Numbered from the stretch's first letter, positions 1 through 14,317 are shown. The stretch is DNA of 64,000 nucleotides from Cinclus cinclus (GCF_963662255.1 NC_085051.1:51995101-52059100); one strand, 5' to 3'. The notes: generated by a model not told the origin, from the letters alone. Made by a program: numbers and translations.

Positions 1-2421
<2,421 letters not shown>

Positions 2422-4115
2422 CTAGGAAAGAAGAGGGAGGAGTTGAAATATCATCCGGAACAGCTTAGCTAACATATCATCCTACAGGCAGTGACAGTGG
2501 CATTCTGAGATCAAGTTTTGTAACCACGTGGTTTCAGCACTAGAGAAGCACACACACAAAAAGCCCTACTCACATCGCATTTCCAGCCTGTAACCATACA
2601 GAAATTTTAAGGAATGCAGAAAATAAATGACAAGAGTTTAACTACAGGCTTGACTTACCCTCACTTAGAAAAAGGCAACTATTTCTCTCCCCTCCCTGAA
2701 TTCAAGAACAGAGACGGTACCTTTATTTTCTCTTTTCACAGGAGCACCTCAAGTCTTTATTCGGATTATTTCTCTTATTCCCATCCCTCTATTAATTTGC
2801 ATTAACAGCCATCACCTCCAGCAGCCAACACTGAGCACAACTGTCACTTATGTACTAACATTACTCAGCCAGACCCCTTTCTCTAGACAAACATTTATGG
2901 TGATAAATACTTCCACCGAATACCTTGCTACCCCCGTTTGCCTCCCTCTGCGGGGGCCAAGCCTCAGGGGCGGCGGATTTCCCCCGGGAGATCTGTCCTG
3001 ACCACAGCCCCGCTCTAACCGCCCCAGAGCAAAGGCGCCGAGCGCGGCGGGATCCGCCGGGCTCAGGCCCGGCCCCGGCCCCCCCCGCCCGCGCCGGGAC
3101 CGCGCCCCGAGCCCGCGGGCGGGAGCGGCGGCGCAGCGCCCCCTGGCGGCGCCTGCCGGCTCCGCGAGACGTTCTAGAAACTGCCAGAGCCTTCCCTGCC
3201 CCCCCCCCCCCCCGCCCGCGCACTCCCCATCCCCCAAAGCGCTGCGGAACCCAGCAGCCCCCGAGCCCGCGCCTGGCCTCAACCTCCTTGAACCCCACTC
3301 TGCCCGCCTGCCCCTTCACGCCGTTCTTTCTCCCCATCCCCCTTTCTTTTCTTCCTACATTCCGCTTTTTTCCCGCTCCTTCCTTCCTGCAGCCCCCCTC
3401 TCTGCCCCTCGCCCTCTTCCCTCCTACTAGCACCCTACTCCTTTTCTCTGGTCCCCGCTCCTTCTCCCCGTAGTATTCCTTTCTTTCTCCCTCTGCCACC
3501 TATTTCTTCCCCCATCGCTACCACTCCTTTTCTCCTATTTCCCCCTCTCGCTCCCACCGCTTTCCCGGTCCGGTCTTCCCCCACACCGCGGCTCCTCCAT
3601 CTTGCGCTCTCATGGCTGAGCGCCCATTGATTGAGAGCGAACCTCTCCGGTCACCCGCTGCCTCCGCACCAAGCGTGCTCGGGCGAGTCCCCCAGAGCCC
3701 TCCCGGGCACGCTGCGAGGCGGAGCTGCAGCCCGGGACAAGAATAGCCTGCCCTGACCACCACCTACGGCCCCCGCTCTGCCCCCCCCCCCCCCCCCAAA
3801 GGAACCTGCCCGCTCTCCGCATCCCCACCGCCATTCTTACTAGAACACAAACTTATTAAACTGGGTTCATAATAATCAGGACCGGTCCCCTTTCAGCCGT
3901 ACCCAGACTACAAACCCCTACCACCTTCCCCAAGATCTAAAAATAGCACGGAGGGAAGCACGACCTGCGCCACGCGGCTCCTGCAGCACACCCTGCCCCC
4001 ACCCCTCACGCAACTCCGAACACTAGCCCCGCGCCCCCAACCACCGAGCCCCGGGATTCAATCGATAGACACTCCCTGCACCGATCCACCGCCGGCTGCC
4101 GCCTCCGGCGCTCAC
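2422..4115 (-). other. HSP90AA1: HSP90AA1 intron 1 (in the 5' UTR, GC-rich)
   Basis: Intron of 1.7 kb between the non-coding first exon and the ATG exon. It is CpG-rich from about 2940 to 4110 and pyrimidine-rich on the plus strand. It holds two C homopolymers (C15 at 3199-3213, C17 at 3781-3797) and a TTCTAGAA heat-shock-element core at 3172-3179. The long open frames here come from base composition and were not called. Confidence 0.85.
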
Positions 4116-4190
4116 CTTGGCAAGGGGAAGGGACGCTGCTCTTCTCGCTGTAACACAGCTCTCACGCTACGCTGTACCCTCACTAGTGCG
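4116..4190 (-). other. HSP90AA1: HSP90AA1 non-coding exon 1 (5' UTR); far end approximate
   Basis: Ends in CCAAG before a consensus GTGAGC donor (GT at 4115-4114). The TATA box at 4212-4219 puts transcription start near 4185-4190, giving an exon of roughly 70-75 bases. It has no ATG that would compete with the start codon at 2421. The exact start is inferred from TATA spacing. Confidence 0.75.
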
Positions 4191-4210
4191 CGCTCCCCAC
4201 AGCCCGGCCG

Positions 4211-4260
4211 ATTTATATACGGCGGGATCCGCCTCCTTCCAGAACCATCGGGAACCTTCA
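4211..4260 (-). promoter_or_regulatory. HSP90AA1 core promoter: TATA box and proximal heat shock elements
   Basis: On the minus strand the order is GAAGGTTC (4252-4259), TTCTGGAA (4237-4244) and TATATAAA (4212-4219). The first two are GAAnnTTC/TTCnnGAA pairs, the binding core for trimeric HSF1, placed just upstream of the TATA box. This is the expected layout of a heat-inducible HSP90-alpha promoter. That HSF1 binds here is inferred. Confidence 0.85.
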
Positions 4261-4321
4261 CCGCCGGCGCGGGGGGGCGCGAGGAGGGGGCCGCGAAGCG
4301 GAGGCGGAACCAGCCGGCCGA

Positions 4322-4614
4322 GGGGCGGGGCCGCGCCGCTAGCAGCCAATCGCAGCCGCCCGCGACAGGAGCCGGGGGCCGGCGGCTGAATGGGCGCGAG
4401 AGCGCGCGCTCCCCCCGCCCCGCCCCTCTGCGCCCCCAGCGATTGGCTGGGCCGAGAATCCGGCGGGGGGGGAGGGAAGCAGGACGGAGGCGGGCGCATG
4501 CGCGGGGGCCGCGTGGGGCGGTCCTGAAGGGGCGGGGCCCGGGCTCCTGCGCGAGTGCCGGATGACGTCACTCGCTGCCGAGACCCGCTCCGAACGTCCT
4601 AGAAGGGGGCGGGG
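4322..4614 (-). promoter_or_regulatory. HSP90AA1 upstream promoter: CCAAT, GC boxes, CRE, distal HSE-like site
   Basis: Within a CpG island: CCAAT at 4346-4350 (plus strand) and 4442-4446 (as ATTGG); GC boxes at 4322-4330, 4529-4539 and 4605-4614; a perfect palindromic CRE TGACGTCA at 4563-4570; and a three-unit HSE-like site at 4592-4604 reading TTC-GGA-TTC on the minus strand, with one off-consensus central unit. These suit strong basal plus stress-induced expression. Occupancy is not shown. Confidence 0.65.
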
Positions 4615-5330
4615 TCTGTTCCCCCCTCCCCGGTTCTCTTCCCTCGTTCCCCCGCCCCCGCGGAGCGGCGGGGAAGGGCCTGGAAAGTGCGGAGTGTCCC
4701 CTGACTGCTGCTGGGAGCGGGCCAGGGCCGGGGTGCCGAGTGCGGGCGGTCTCTCTCTCTCCCCGTGCTGCACCCCCGTCTCTGCTGCGTGGCCGGTGTG
4801 CGGCTCTGTGGGAGTGCAGGGGTCCGGGCGTGTGCGGGCTGCGGGTGTGCGAGAGGTGCGGGCGTGCGAGTATGTGAGGGCGCGGGGTGTAGGTGTGCGA
4901 GTGTACTGGAGTGTGGCTGTGCAGGTGTGCGGGTGCGCAGGTACGTAGGTGTAGCTGTGCGAGCTCAGGGATTGGAGTCACTAAAGGATTTACGGTGTGT
5001 GGCTGTACAGGTGTAGCCGTGCAGCTGCTGCCGTCCCCTCGGGCGGGACGAGGGGCTGCGGGAGGGCGGCACCGCTCCCCTCGCCCTGCTCGCCGGGCGG
5101 GATCCGGCCACGCTGCCGGGCGTAGCCGGGTGAATCACAGCTTAGGGATGTCTGCTCGGGCGGAGCAACACCGGTTCTCACACAGCAGGTATAAGTCTGC
5201 GAGTTAACCAAATTCTGCCTCTCGCTCTGTGCACTTGCACAGGGTAAAAAGAGCCGTGGGACCGAATCCAAGCGGCTCAGCAGACCTACATAGCTATGCA
5301 GTTACTTAAGGATTTAAGTGCTAATAGTAG
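4615..5330. repeat. GC-rich flank with TG/GC-rich low-complexity block
   Basis: About 4790-5010 is an irregular array of GTGYGNG-like units, a degenerate CpG-containing minisatellite of no fixed period. The rest is GC-rich island flank. Open frames here are compositional. No gene was seen. Confidence 0.6.
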
Positions 5331-8300
5331 ATGGGAGGCGTAGGCCGGTGCTGTTGGGTTCGTAGCAGCCCAAAGCCTGAAACCTGCTGGGATTCTCAGC
5401 CTGTCCACGGCCTTTGCCAGTTTATCTGGGAAATCTCGGTTGATGTTCAAAGGGCACTGCAAGAGACACCTTTATACATACATTTACATATCCTGCATAA
5501 AGGCTTTGATATGTACACGTCTCATTATACCCAGCAGCTCTGTGATTGCAGCATTTAGCAGGGCGAGTATTTTTATATCCTGAATGACCTGATTGAGAGC
5601 AGGGAGTTAAATGCAGATCTTCCGCATCTCAGGAGAATGATCTGCATCCCATGTGTTCCAGACCAGACTTCTAAAACTTTCTTCTTGGAGCTGATCCACT
5701 TTCGATGATATAAATACCAAGAGAAACTACATAATGTTAAAATTGTGCACTGATGTAAGCATGAATCTAGACTAATCTCCTTGCTCTAAAGAATGGCTGT
5801 TTATCTGAGGAATAAACAGAATGTTATTTCTGTTGCAAAAATTCATCTCAGATGCAACTTCTTTCCATTTTCTTTTGAGTCTTAGATGTGCCCCAGACTT
5901 CTACCTAGTTCTGTCTGATCTGTCTGACTTTGGGGAACTGAAGGTTAAGTTGCCTAACCTACCCTTCTCCAAGCTGAGCATCTAAAATAGTCTGGCTAGG
6001 AGAAATTAGGTATTCTGATACTTAAATCCATTAACACATTTAATCAAAAATCCTCCTGCTGAACTTAATGTCCTTTGCATTGTTTATCCTGCAGTTTTAA
6101 CCCAGACAAGTAAATCTGATTGAATTGAGGTCCACTGAGGTCCTCAATCAGAATTGATTCTGTTGTACCATTATGTTTTCAGTATTCTGACAAGATACAT
6201 TAAGTACCTATGTAAAACACGTAGGAACACCAAGGAATTAAAAGTGCAGCTTGTCTTGCTGCAGCTTCTGCAATATCTGGATCAGTGCATGTATTGGTGT
6301 GATGCCTTAAAGGACTCTGCCCTTCTAAATCCTGGTGCTCCAGCTCTGACTCAAGCAGTTGGTCAAAATACAGGATCCTGCAGGTTATTTTAATTAGGTG
6401 GAAAAATTAATGATGGTGTCAACTACATAAAAGGGTGTATAGATGGGCTGCTGCTCAGCCCACAGGAGAAATCAGACTGTAAGGGTGAGGTTATTTACTC
6501 ACTGTTCTAATCCACTGAAAAAACTGGATTTCAGCCAATGCCTAGTTGTTTCCTGTACTCTCTTCAAGTTTGATTTTGAGGTGCTTCTCAATGCATTGCT
6601 CTTTTTTTCTCTCAGACTCTTACGCCTGTACGAAACAATGTCCACCAAAATGCTTTCTTGAGTACAACAAGTTCCTTTCTTTGCACAGCGACTGTGATTT
6701 CAGTGATCTGACAGCTGCTTTGGTTGTCTGCTTCCATAAAGCAGCCAAATGGCTTTTTACCACTGTCCTAATAAAGTGTGGCAGTTGCACTCGGGCATAA
6801 TGATGTAAATTCCATGTTTTTTCTTAGATTAAAAAATAGTCATGGTATAGTATAAATTCTGTAGGATGTGCCTTTTAGGCTGATGCCCTGTTACGTTCAG
6901 ATTCCATTGACTGAAATGCTTTCTAACGTATTTGCATCAAAGTAACTTCTGTACTTCAGAGAACAGCTAAAGTATTGGAATATATGGAAATCTGTCCAAG
7001 TATTTTTATCCAGCAATATCCTATTAAACTTGCCTGTGTGCTCCTCTTTTCTCTCCTTTTGAGGTGTCCAGAATTTTAAGGGTGCTGCTTTTATAAAAAT
7101 AGTGAAGATGTTTAAGAAAGTGTTTTCCTGTCTAATCTCTCGATTAATGTGGGTCCAGTGGTTCAGATTTAGGGATATATGTCATTTCAAGCATGTGAAG
7201 ACCTATGCAAGGTTTTGCATATGTCTGCAGGATCACATGCCTTTATACTGTCTAATCTCCAGTCACATCGTTCTGTTTTCTTTTTTGTGGTTGTGTTATT
7301 CAGTTTTCAAAAGCAGACTGATTTCTTTTGTCAAAGTTGTTTGACAAGTGCACTGGGAGAGTGTAATCTCATACCAAACCATCTAAGTTTTCCCAGCTCT
7401 GCTAATCCAAATTCCTCTGTAAAACACGCATTTTCTTTGTGACTTATGAATAACCTGTATGTTTTTTGTTCTGTTATGCAGTGAGGGCTAGCAAATATAG
7501 GCACTTTGTTCCTATGGTTACTCTTACTTAGCTGATCCCACTTTTGTATTGCTTCACTTTTAGGCAAGAAAAAAAAAGACTGGTTCCAAACTTGGTTCAT
7601 GTCAGAGTGAATTTGGAGGAAATTCTGAGCAACATAGATCCATTTTTCAACCCAGAGATTGTGCTGTTTTTCATTGGAGACTTAATTTTCTTCACAACAG
7701 CCAGCATGGAGTTATATTTTGAATTTGTGCTGAAAACGGTGTTGATGACTCAAAGATGTTTTGATTATTGCTGAGCAGTGTTTGGATATCATCAAGGTCT
7801 TTTCTGCTCCTTACACCAACTCCCAGCAAGGAGAATGGGGGGCACAAGGATCTGTGAGGGGACCCAGCTGGGACAGCTGACCCCAGCTCACCAACAGAAA
7901 GCCTCTGTTGTGCATTTCCTGGTTTCCTAAGGATTAGTTCCAGATTTGTTCTCTGTATACATTTGTATCCTAATGGAATCTTCAATTACACTATTTCATA
8001 CAACTCCTTGCTATGTGAAAGTTATAGTATTTAACAAGAACAAAGTAAAAGTTGGCTGAAAGGAAGTTATTTAATGTTCAAAGTCTTGAAATAACACCCA
8101 GGAAAACTGGGGTTTATTCTTAATTCAATCAAAGGCTTTTTCTGTGTTGCCTTAGAAGATTTTTTTCATTTTATATAAGCCACAAAGAAATTAAAAAATA
8201 TTTACATAGAGAATTCGAATTCCAGCATTTAACTTAACTTCTGAGTGTTTGGTGTTGTAGCCTTAATGCTTTTATAGCATTGCTTTAAAATTAATTTTGT

Positions 8301-8964
8301 TTGAGTTCTGAAACACAATTTTGCCATGTTATCTCAGTGCTTCAGGGTTTACTGAAGGAAAACAAAACAGCAGCCACTGAAACTGCTTAACAGTAGATTT
8401 CAGAAGAATGATGTAAGTAGAAAGATATGGTAATATATGTCTAGTTTGCTTTAACACATGGAATTATGTATGTAAAGTCTGTGTTATCATAATGAAATGT
8501 AGAGCTGGGAATGGATATCTGTCTGAGCAAAGCTTCGTGTTTCCTTAAAACTATTTCCCAGGCTCTTTTGTGCTTTCTTATTGCTTGCTGGAAGCTAAAG
8601 TGATCATAAGATCTGTAGGTCACAAAAAAAAAATTATTCATACTAGAAATAGGATCGATAGTCACTTAGAAGGAATATTTTTCTGATTAAGAACCCACTT
8701 CAGCGAAGAACAAAATTGATCTCATACAATGTAGTTGTACTGTAGAACTGCAGGTGGCAGCAGTAATTGCTTGGACCATGGTCTGTGTGTACACATTCTT
8801 TTTTCCTAAAAGTTTATGGTTCTGGAAGTGTGTGTCAGGGACTGTGAAAACTGGCAGCCATTTCTCTCAGAAGGATCCTAAAGGGACTTAGTGTTGAACA
8901 AGAATGTATTTGTTATAGCCAAAGTTGACAATTTCACTACTAACAAATGCCAGTTATAATTTAT
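5331..8964. other. Intergenic, nothing recognised
   Basis: AT-rich single-copy-looking sequence. Only short open frames without family resemblance were found, and no RNA gene or repeat could be named. Confidence 0.6.
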
Positions 8965-9002
8965 ATTATATATATATATCTAACACACACACACACACAC
9001 AT

Positions 9003-9061
<59 letters not shown>
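8965..9061. repeat. Compound microsatellite (TA)n-(AC)n-(GATA)n
   Basis: Consecutive blocks of TA (about 8965-8980), AC (8983-9000, nine units) and about fourteen GATA units to 9060. It is probably polymorphic in length. An open frame of repeated Ile-Tyr-Leu-Ser on the minus strand is a product of the repeat. Confidence 0.95.
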
Positions 9062-10900
9062 TGTAAAGCTCAGCTGCATAGGAGAGCTAAGAGAATGAGT
9101 ATGGAAAGGCCTGAATTCATGGGACATTAATAAGGTCCCAGAATAATTGTTCAGCCTTATCATATTATGTGGTGTTTGTTACTAAATTAATATGTTAACT
9201 TGATAACAACTCAACTTTGATATTTTAACTTTTTCCTCATCTTAATATTCCCTTATGACTGGAAAAAAACTATTTGCTGTATAGTTCTAGACCTTACATA
9301 GTGTTTTGCGTTTTCCCTGAATAAATGCATAATTATATACTTCTTAGCTGAAATTATATGTACAAATTAAGCATCATACCTATGCCAACTGAGCTACACA
9401 AGACACTTCATCTTCCACCAAGCTGAAACTATTTCTTTCATTTTCTGTCTCTGCCCTTTAAGAGCATTTTAGGATGACTGTGGTATAGTTGTCTGTGGAA
9501 ATGTGTGTGTTCTCTGTCTAGTTTGGGACCAAAAAAACAGGGCACACAGTTACGTGGCTTGGAGAGTGACAGAAGAATGTCATGCCCATCAGAGCTCCCT
9601 TAAATTAGGAAGAGTTACATAAAACTGTTAACTTTGGAGGGAGAACAAGAGGTATGGTGGCAGCTGTAACTTATTATCCATAGTTAAGAGCATTGTTCTA
9701 CTCTTAAGCATAAGTTTCAATAGATCCTAATTCAGAAGGGCAAGAAGCTTGGAGAAAAAGCAATTGCAGACAGGAGAAGCTTTGACTAAAAAGTCCCTAG
9801 ACAAACAAAACCCTAGACTTCCCAAAAACAATAGTGTTGGTAAAGTTACATCATTAGAAAAATAATAGAGCCCCAGTATCAGCAGGTGTGGAAATAAACC
9901 TAACACTTTTTTCCCTGTACATACTCAGGTTCTAAGAGTTTAGTTCAGTGTAACAGTAAGAGTTGGGGGTTTAATACTCATTACAGCAGAGCACTGTTGC
10001 ATATTTACTATCAAGTGTAGGTATGTATGAATGGAGCACTTACATACCTTATTTTGTGTGTGTGGTAGATTTGGAGACAAAACTCTTCAAGCCACCTTCT
10101 AGATGTTGGATACTATTGTCAATTATGTCACAAAACATGTTCTGTACTTCACTAACATTCTTGATGCAATAGTACTGTTTTTTGCAAATTACCGATGACA
10201 GACGACTTCTCAAAGTTGAGTTAGATGATTATGACATGAAAGAAAAGTTGATAGCAGGAAATAAATTTTCAATTCATTTTAAATAGAGGCACAGAAGGTA
10301 ACTTCTAGTCCTGAGCTTTAAGTATATAAGAAAGATCACGTATTTTTGCATTAGGTAGATTTTATATAAAGAGGATATCTTTGGGATCAAATTGCTCTCA
10401 TGATTTCAGCAAAACAAAGAAGAAAATTTGTTGGAAAAGCCTTCATAGTTCAAGAACACTTCCAAAACATCTGTTTCTCTATAAGCACATTTCCTAGAAA
10501 CAAAAAGAAAATACCTTTATAGACAGGTTTAGAAATCAGGGAAAGAGAATGCAATCTGGTGTGATTAGTTGTGAATGGAATTTTAGTTGCATAAAGAGCT
10601 GAGAGAGTAGATTTACTAAGCAGTGATAGCTGGAATCAGGGTGAACTAAGTTAAAGAAAATAAATTTTTATTTTTATTGAGGATACTGAGTATACAATAA
10701 CCTCAATCATTCTACTTTAAAGAGGGCACAGAAATGGTAAGAACTGTAGAATCTTGCAGAACAACTGCTTAAATTGGTGCTAATCTGCTAAACCTGATTC
10801 TAGAAAGAATTTGCATGGAGGATTTTTAGTTATGTTTTAAGTGTGAATTATAGCTCAAAAGTAGCTCTGGTATCACATAGCCAAGTTACCTTGGATCTGA
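9062..10900. other. Intergenic, nothing recognised
   Basis: AT-rich with no supported gene. I looked for further HSP90 C-terminal exon remnants on the minus strand and could not see any. Confidence 0.55.
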
Positions 10901-11080
10901 TCAGTATGAAAGGAACTCTGTGAAGAAGACCTGCAAGAAGCCTTGGCCGAGGCTGACGCTTGTCACTCCTTCAAAGAGGTGTCCAGGCAGAACACCTCGC
11001 AGTCCAGAGAACTGCTTACAAACTTGCTGTCTTTTTTCCTTCTGAAGGTCAAGGAAAACTTGGAATAATTTTAATATTGT
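10901..11080 (-). pseudogene. Possible HSP90AA1-like C-terminal fragment (weak)
   Basis: A 74-codon minus-strand frame contains KQFS (like YEQFSK) and FEGVTSVSLGQG (like FEGKTLVSVTKEG) in the right order for HSP90. About 130 residues between them would be missing. It sits on the side where the next exon of the decayed HSP90 copy should be. Similarity is low and could be chance. Confidence 0.3.
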
Positions 11081-11519
11081 CACCTTTGTTAATTGTTCTG
11101 TGCTACAATATCTGTGAAAAAACATTTGAAGTCAGCTATTCAGAATTCAGTATATGTGCTGTGTGCTACACTGTGAGCCTGCTACACACCTAGAGGTTTC
11201 AAATTTCATCATGAAGCATGTTTCAATAAAGGTCTTAGAGGTCATAGAAATTTTAAAAATCTACAAGCTCAGGATCCATATTTTTCAGGATGGGAGATTG
11301 TGAGCATTTAAAATAGATGTCAATGAGGTTGACTTTTTTTAGTATTTCAACCAGGATGTGTTCCTTAATTTGATACTCTATACTTGTAAAAAAGAAAGGC
11401 AAGAAATTAACTAAAATTTGTCCAGATATATTCTAGGTAGATCCTTTTTTTTTTAATATTCTGGACAGTACTTCCATTTTTTTGGCGAGATATTGGTGGA
11501 ATAAAAAACAAGGTACTAA

Positions 11520-11694
11520 AATTATGGAGTGCTTTCAGATTATCACAGATTAGGGTTCAAGAGCTATCTATGATGAACGCTGCTTAGGCACAGTTTTGAT
11601 GCTATTTTCTTGCTGTGTCAGACAGATCAAAAGATTTATTTCTTGTGACAAACCAGGAGAACACTGAATCCCAGCTTCCTCTCACAAAAGAATG
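11520..11694 (-). pseudogene. HSP90 copy: middle-domain exon remnant
   Basis: Aligns with window positions 1-92 and with what should follow in the parent. It retains an AG acceptor (11695-11696) and a His codon at the exon start. It reads FVTRNKSFDLSDTARK then TAG, against [16 protein letters not shown] in the parent. Confidence 0.8.
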
Positions 11695-11696
11695 CT

Positions 11697-13539
11697 GGGG
11701 GAAAAAAAAAGGATAGTAGCAGTAAGATTTTCTTACTAAAGCTGACTGTGAGTAGGTACTTAGAAATTTTGTCAAGAGCTATGTAAGTACTTGATTGATC
11801 ATTGCAAATTTATCTGTGGGCTATAGGAACCAGGCATAGTGAATTAGAGGGGAAAATCGGGTTTCATTTCTTTCAAGGAGATGCTTCCTGCCATACTGAG
11901 GCAAATCTTCTGATGTAACTTGGCTCTTTATGCTGAAATCCTGCTTTGCAGTCAGCTGAGCCGAGGGTATTCTTAGCCAGTTAACATGCAGGTCAGTATA
12001 ATGCAGCTGCTCTGCTCTGTGAAAGTAGGACAGAGCACAGTTACTAGAAGTCAACAGCTTATTTCCTAACCAGAGGGGTGCTGGTTAACACTTGCCAGGA
12101 GATACCTCTGCCTTTCCCCTCCCCATCACTGACAAAACAAAACAAGGAAGAAAACCACTCCAGAATGGGTCTTTCAGCACTGTGGGAGTTGCAATGACTC
12201 CTGTGATTGACAAACTTAAAATTGCTTCAGATGCTGACAGCCCAGGATTTCTTCATCTCTGTTTTATTTGTATTAGATAAATCAGGAGGAGTGAAAGTAC
12301 GTTTGTTATGTCAAATGTCTAGTGTTTAAAACAAAATCAACAGCTTCACTCTTAACAGTCAAGTTCTTTATAATGAAGCAAAACTATATTAAAAAGATTA
12401 TGACAGAATGCATTTTCTGTTTCTTGATTTGGCTGTCCTTCACAGTAGATCTACAAAGCTAAATTGCAGGAAGGGGCATCAAAGGACTGGGACAGTAAAA
12501 GAAGGGATTTTTCGACTTTTCTTCCTCAGGGCATAGCTGCTCTTTCTAATGACTTACCTAAAATTGTGTTTCCTCAGACCATTTGTTCAAAATGAAATAT
12601 CTCTCTTGGCTGTGGTTCTATGGAACTGTTCAAGTTTGTTTCATCTGACAGAAATACAGTTCTGAATTTATACTAAAAATAACCATGATGGCTTGGCTTC
12701 CTTCTCCTTTGTAGTTGGAGACAGAAAATTACAGAGGGGCATTCTTTTTCTAGAAACCTCTGCAAGTCACATTCCTATTATATTATTTAATTTGCATGTT
12801 ATTTCCATCTTGATGAACTTCCCTGCATGTCCTTGGGTTTGTATGAATAAACATAATTGCAAGTCATATGAGACATATTTCCAACTCTGCTTTGCAGTTT
12901 TGTAGAATTAATTTATTAATACTGATGCACCTGGCATTTGAAGTACTTTTCTAATGCCTTCTGCTCATCTGTTCTCACTTTTGGAACTAGAGCCATAATA
13001 AGTCTGGCCTAAAATCCAGAATTACTAGTTAGTCACTGCCAAACAGACCTCTTTCAGAAGCATATCTAAATATGTCAGGAGATTTCTTTGGCCCCAAAAG
13101 CACAGCTTTAGTATATATCACTACAAAATGCATAATCAGAGTTTATTGCTTCACCTGCATAATTATGATCTTCAGCTATAAGCATGCATTTTCATTGCCA
13201 AGTAGTCCGGATTTTAACAAAAACATGGACTGTGTCTTACTAAATTCACTAAGATAAATGTTATCTTTGTAAGATTTCCTCTGAGTTTGTGAATGCTCAG
13301 CATCTAGACTGATACATGGTATAACTCTGTCCTACATAGACAGTACTCTTTCAAAGTTCAGTAGGAAAGCACGAAATTATCACACAATAAAGAGTTCTTC
13401 TTGCATGTGTTAGTTCTGGCAGTACAGAGACATCTTAGTTGATGTTGTACTAGTAGCATCTGGGAATGAGGCAAGGACATTAGATATGCAACTAGTGTTT
13501 CAAAGCATGTACAATTAGCATCTCAAACAAGGCACTTAC
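11697..13539. other. Interior of the decayed HSP90 copy, no exon found
   Basis: This is where the charged-linker exon of the copy should lie. I see no E/K-rich remnant, so it is deleted or decayed past recognition. No other feature was seen. Confidence 0.5.
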
Positions 13540-13672
13540 AAAGACTGTAATTGGATAGCTGATGAATTAAGAATGCTTCTTCACAATTTCTTTGATTTGC
13601 CTGTTTCCCAAGTATTCTCTTTTGGTTTTCCTTCCGATATAGGATAATCTTTGTTTTACAGTCATGTTGTTC
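13540..13672 (-). pseudogene. HSP90 copy: VILHLKED exon remnant
   Basis: Closest match of the set to its parent exon (1196-1329). It reads TKIILYRKENQ, then after a frameshift [22 protein letters not shown], followed by an intact GTAAGT donor. The parent reads [11 protein letters not shown] and [19 protein letters not shown]. Confidence 0.88.
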
Positions 13673-14165
13673 CCCATGGATGACATACGTGAGTTTTAGT
13701 GACAGCACAAATAGATAAATAGCAACCTTTTTCTGAAATTAAGAGTTAATACAATTGTTACAAATTCTTAATCATCACTGACTATCTGATTATGCTGAAC
13801 TGGTGTTCTGTACCTGTTCTGTGCTCCAACAAATACAACAAATAAAGCAATTTTATCATTTCAATGTGTATTTCCCCCAGTTTTCAAAGCCCTTATGAAG
13901 TACAGCAGTACAACACAGAACTGCAAGAGCGAGTCTATTATACAGAAATTCATTAAGGTTGACCTTTCTCTAAATGTTACACGTACTAGAAATAAAACAC
14001 AGCAGTGGTGCTGTATTGTGTGATGCATATTCATTCTCTGCTGCACTATGTTCAGTCAATGATTATTACCCAGCCAGGCAAATGTGCTGCTAAAGGTAGA
14101 GATCCTGTTCCATCAGACTGAGCACCTGTGCTCCCATTCTGCTGTGCAGGATGTTCACTTGACTC
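13673..14165. other. Intron-like stretch of the HSP90 copy
   Basis: Separates two exon remnants of the copy; the parent intron here is 476 bp, so the spacing is similar. No separate feature was recognised. Confidence 0.5.
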
Positions 14166-14317
14166 TCACCAGCCGTGAGATAGTCAGGGATCAAATTTGA
14201 TCATCCTGTGCCTGAACCTGTGATGGTCATAATGCAATGTGCTTGTCAGGCCCGTCCTTCCCAGAATCCAGCTTGTTAGGATCAATCACAGCCTCAAGTC
14301 TCATTCTGTCCAGGAAT
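14166..14317 (-). pseudogene. HSP90 copy: ATP-binding exon remnant with internal deletion
   Basis: The 3' side resembles the donor end of parent exon 1806-2172 (CTCACC motif on the plus strand). The 5' side matches the [12 protein letters not shown] region strongly. Only about 150 of 367 bases remain, so most of the ATP pocket is gone. An AG acceptor persists at 14318-14319. Confidence 0.75.

Noticed and set aside
2861..4981. Many long open frames on both strands in the HSP90AA1 island
   Set aside because: Compositional: low-complexity Pro/Arg/Ala or His/Thr/Pro translations, overlapping on both strands and covering an intron and promoter.
8966..9163. Minus-strand open frame of repeated SIYL units
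   Set aside because: A translation of the GATA/AC microsatellite.
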